Shown in pieces: positions 9,294-9,897 of a DNA stretch of 9,897 nucleotides. Every line of letters begins with the position of its first letter. Position 1 is the stretch's first letter. The DNA lies in NCBI GenBank assembly GCA_949935685.1, contig CATLGN010000036.1:1-9897 (forward strand). Reading direction: 5' to 3'. The notes below the pieces were generated by a model. It was not told the origin of the DNA. It saw nothing but the letters and a program-made list of their open reading frames with translations, and ran no database searches. Made by a program: the position numbers and the translations under genes. The stretch is from an uncultured Lachnospiraceae bacterium. GTDB lineage: Bacteria; Bacillota; Clostridia; Lachnospirales; Lachnospiraceae.

Positions 9294-9336
9294 AACGGGC
9301 TTGCGAATAAAACAATTTTATATGGACATGATAAAT

Positions 9337-9373
9337 AAAAATGAGGATTTCAGAATGTGAAATCCTCATTTTT
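9337..9373 (+). terminator. Strong intrinsic terminator after the liv operon
   Basis: A perfect 16-bp inverted repeat (AAAAATGAGGATTTCA and its complement) with a 5-nt loop ends in a T-rich run. The A-run on the left side means it could act on both strands. It lies 43 bp after the cytidylate-kinase-like gene and 40 bp before the next start codon. Confidence 0.9.
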
Positions 9374-9413
9374 ATTTTGGAATACAGTGCGGAAGAAAGT
9401 GAGGATATGTCAC

Positions 9414-9897
9414 ATGACAGCAGAAATTGCTTTGAATCCAACAAGACTTGCGATTGCCGCAGCCGTCGGGCTGGTTTTTTTGTTGGTGCTGATTATCAGG
9501 TTTAAAGTGCAGGCCATGATTGCGATTTTGATTGGCGCGATTACGATTGGTCTGGGGGCCGGTATGCCGGCGGAAGAGATTGTGACGGCGGTCAACGACG
9601 GTATCGGCAATACGTTGAAAGGGATTGCATTGCTTGTGGGGCTTGGTTCCATGTTTGGAGCGATACTGGAAATATCGGGCGGCGCGCAGACATTGGCCGT
9701 TACGATGGTAAAGTGGTTTGGAGATAAAAAGGCGGCCTGGGCACTGGGGATTACGGGACTGGTTATTGCCATGCCGGTATTTTTTGACGCCGGGCTGATT
9801 ATTCTCATTCCGCTGGCTTTTTCTCTGGCCAGAAGGACGAAACGATCTTCCCTGTATTATGTGATACCGCTGCTGGCGGGACTGGCCGTGGGGCATG
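9414..9897 (+). CDS. GntP-family permease, N-terminal 161 codons (cut by right edge)
   Basis: The start of an integral membrane transporter of the gluconate permease (GntP) family, which take up gluconate or other small organic acids, usually with protons. The open frame runs from ATG 9414 to the edge. Hydrophobic segments occur at about 12-30 and 34-50, and again near 68-90 and 112-137. MPVFFDAGLIILIPLA (120-135) matches the family's conserved region around VFFD. Family members are about 440 residues, so just over a third is present. GTGAGGA lies 8 bp upstream of the ATG; another ATG at 9407 is out of frame. No clear promoter is visible in the 40 bp after the terminator. Substrate cannot be told; gluconate, glycerate and related acids are all possible. 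Confidence 0.82.
   Translation, partial: MTAEIALNPTRLAIAAAVGLVFLLVLIIRFKVQAMIAILIGAITIGLGAGMPAEEIVTAVNDGIGNTLKGIALLVGLGSMFGAILEISGGAQTLAVTMVKWFGDKKAAWALGITGLVIAMPVFFDAGLIILIPLAFSLARRTKRSSLYYVIPLLAGLAVGH

Overview
The window looks like a chromosomal segment of a Gram-positive anaerobe of the class Clostridia, most likely Lachnospiraceae. This rests on roughly half-GC coding sequence, strong AGGAGG-type ribosome sites, a lipoprotein-type solute-binding protein, sigma-A style promoters, and a cytidylate-kinase-like gene of a type common in that family. The genus cannot be fixed from the sequence alone. The coding content is core nitrogen and amino-acid metabolism. I see no phage genes, transposase, CRISPR array, tRNA or rRNA.

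Layout: (1) 1-2954, minus strand: the first 984 codons of the glutamate synthase large subunit (gltB), cut by the left edge. (2) 2955-3733: a 779-bp divergent intergenic region. It holds a gltB promoter and a leader with a terminator-like hairpin, then a 398-bp imperfect palindrome, then the livJ promoter and a livJ leader hairpin. (3) 3734-8653, plus strand: a complete branched-chain amino-acid type ABC importer in the order livJ, livH, livM, livG, livF. An intrinsic terminator and a second promoter lie between livJ and livH. (4) 8670-9293: a cytidylate-kinase-like P-loop protein 16 bp after livF, apparently in the same transcript, ending at a strong terminator. (5) 9414-9897: the start of a GntP-family permease, cut by the right edge.

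How the parts fit: GltB moves glutamine amide nitrogen onto 2-oxoglutarate to make glutamate, the amino donor for most transaminations. The divergent Liv importer brings in branched-chain or related amino acids. The binding protein is set apart from the membrane and ATPase genes by a terminator, which would allow the binding protein to be made in excess.

The least ordinary part is the gltB-livJ intergenic region. The palindrome has arms of about 151 bp, 88% matched without gaps, with the outermost 71 bp differing at one position. The best -35 box for each flanking gene starts exactly 18 bp outside its end of the palindrome. Each transcript also appears to begin with a hairpin near its 5' end. 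The rest of the window is ordinary housekeeping and transport content.
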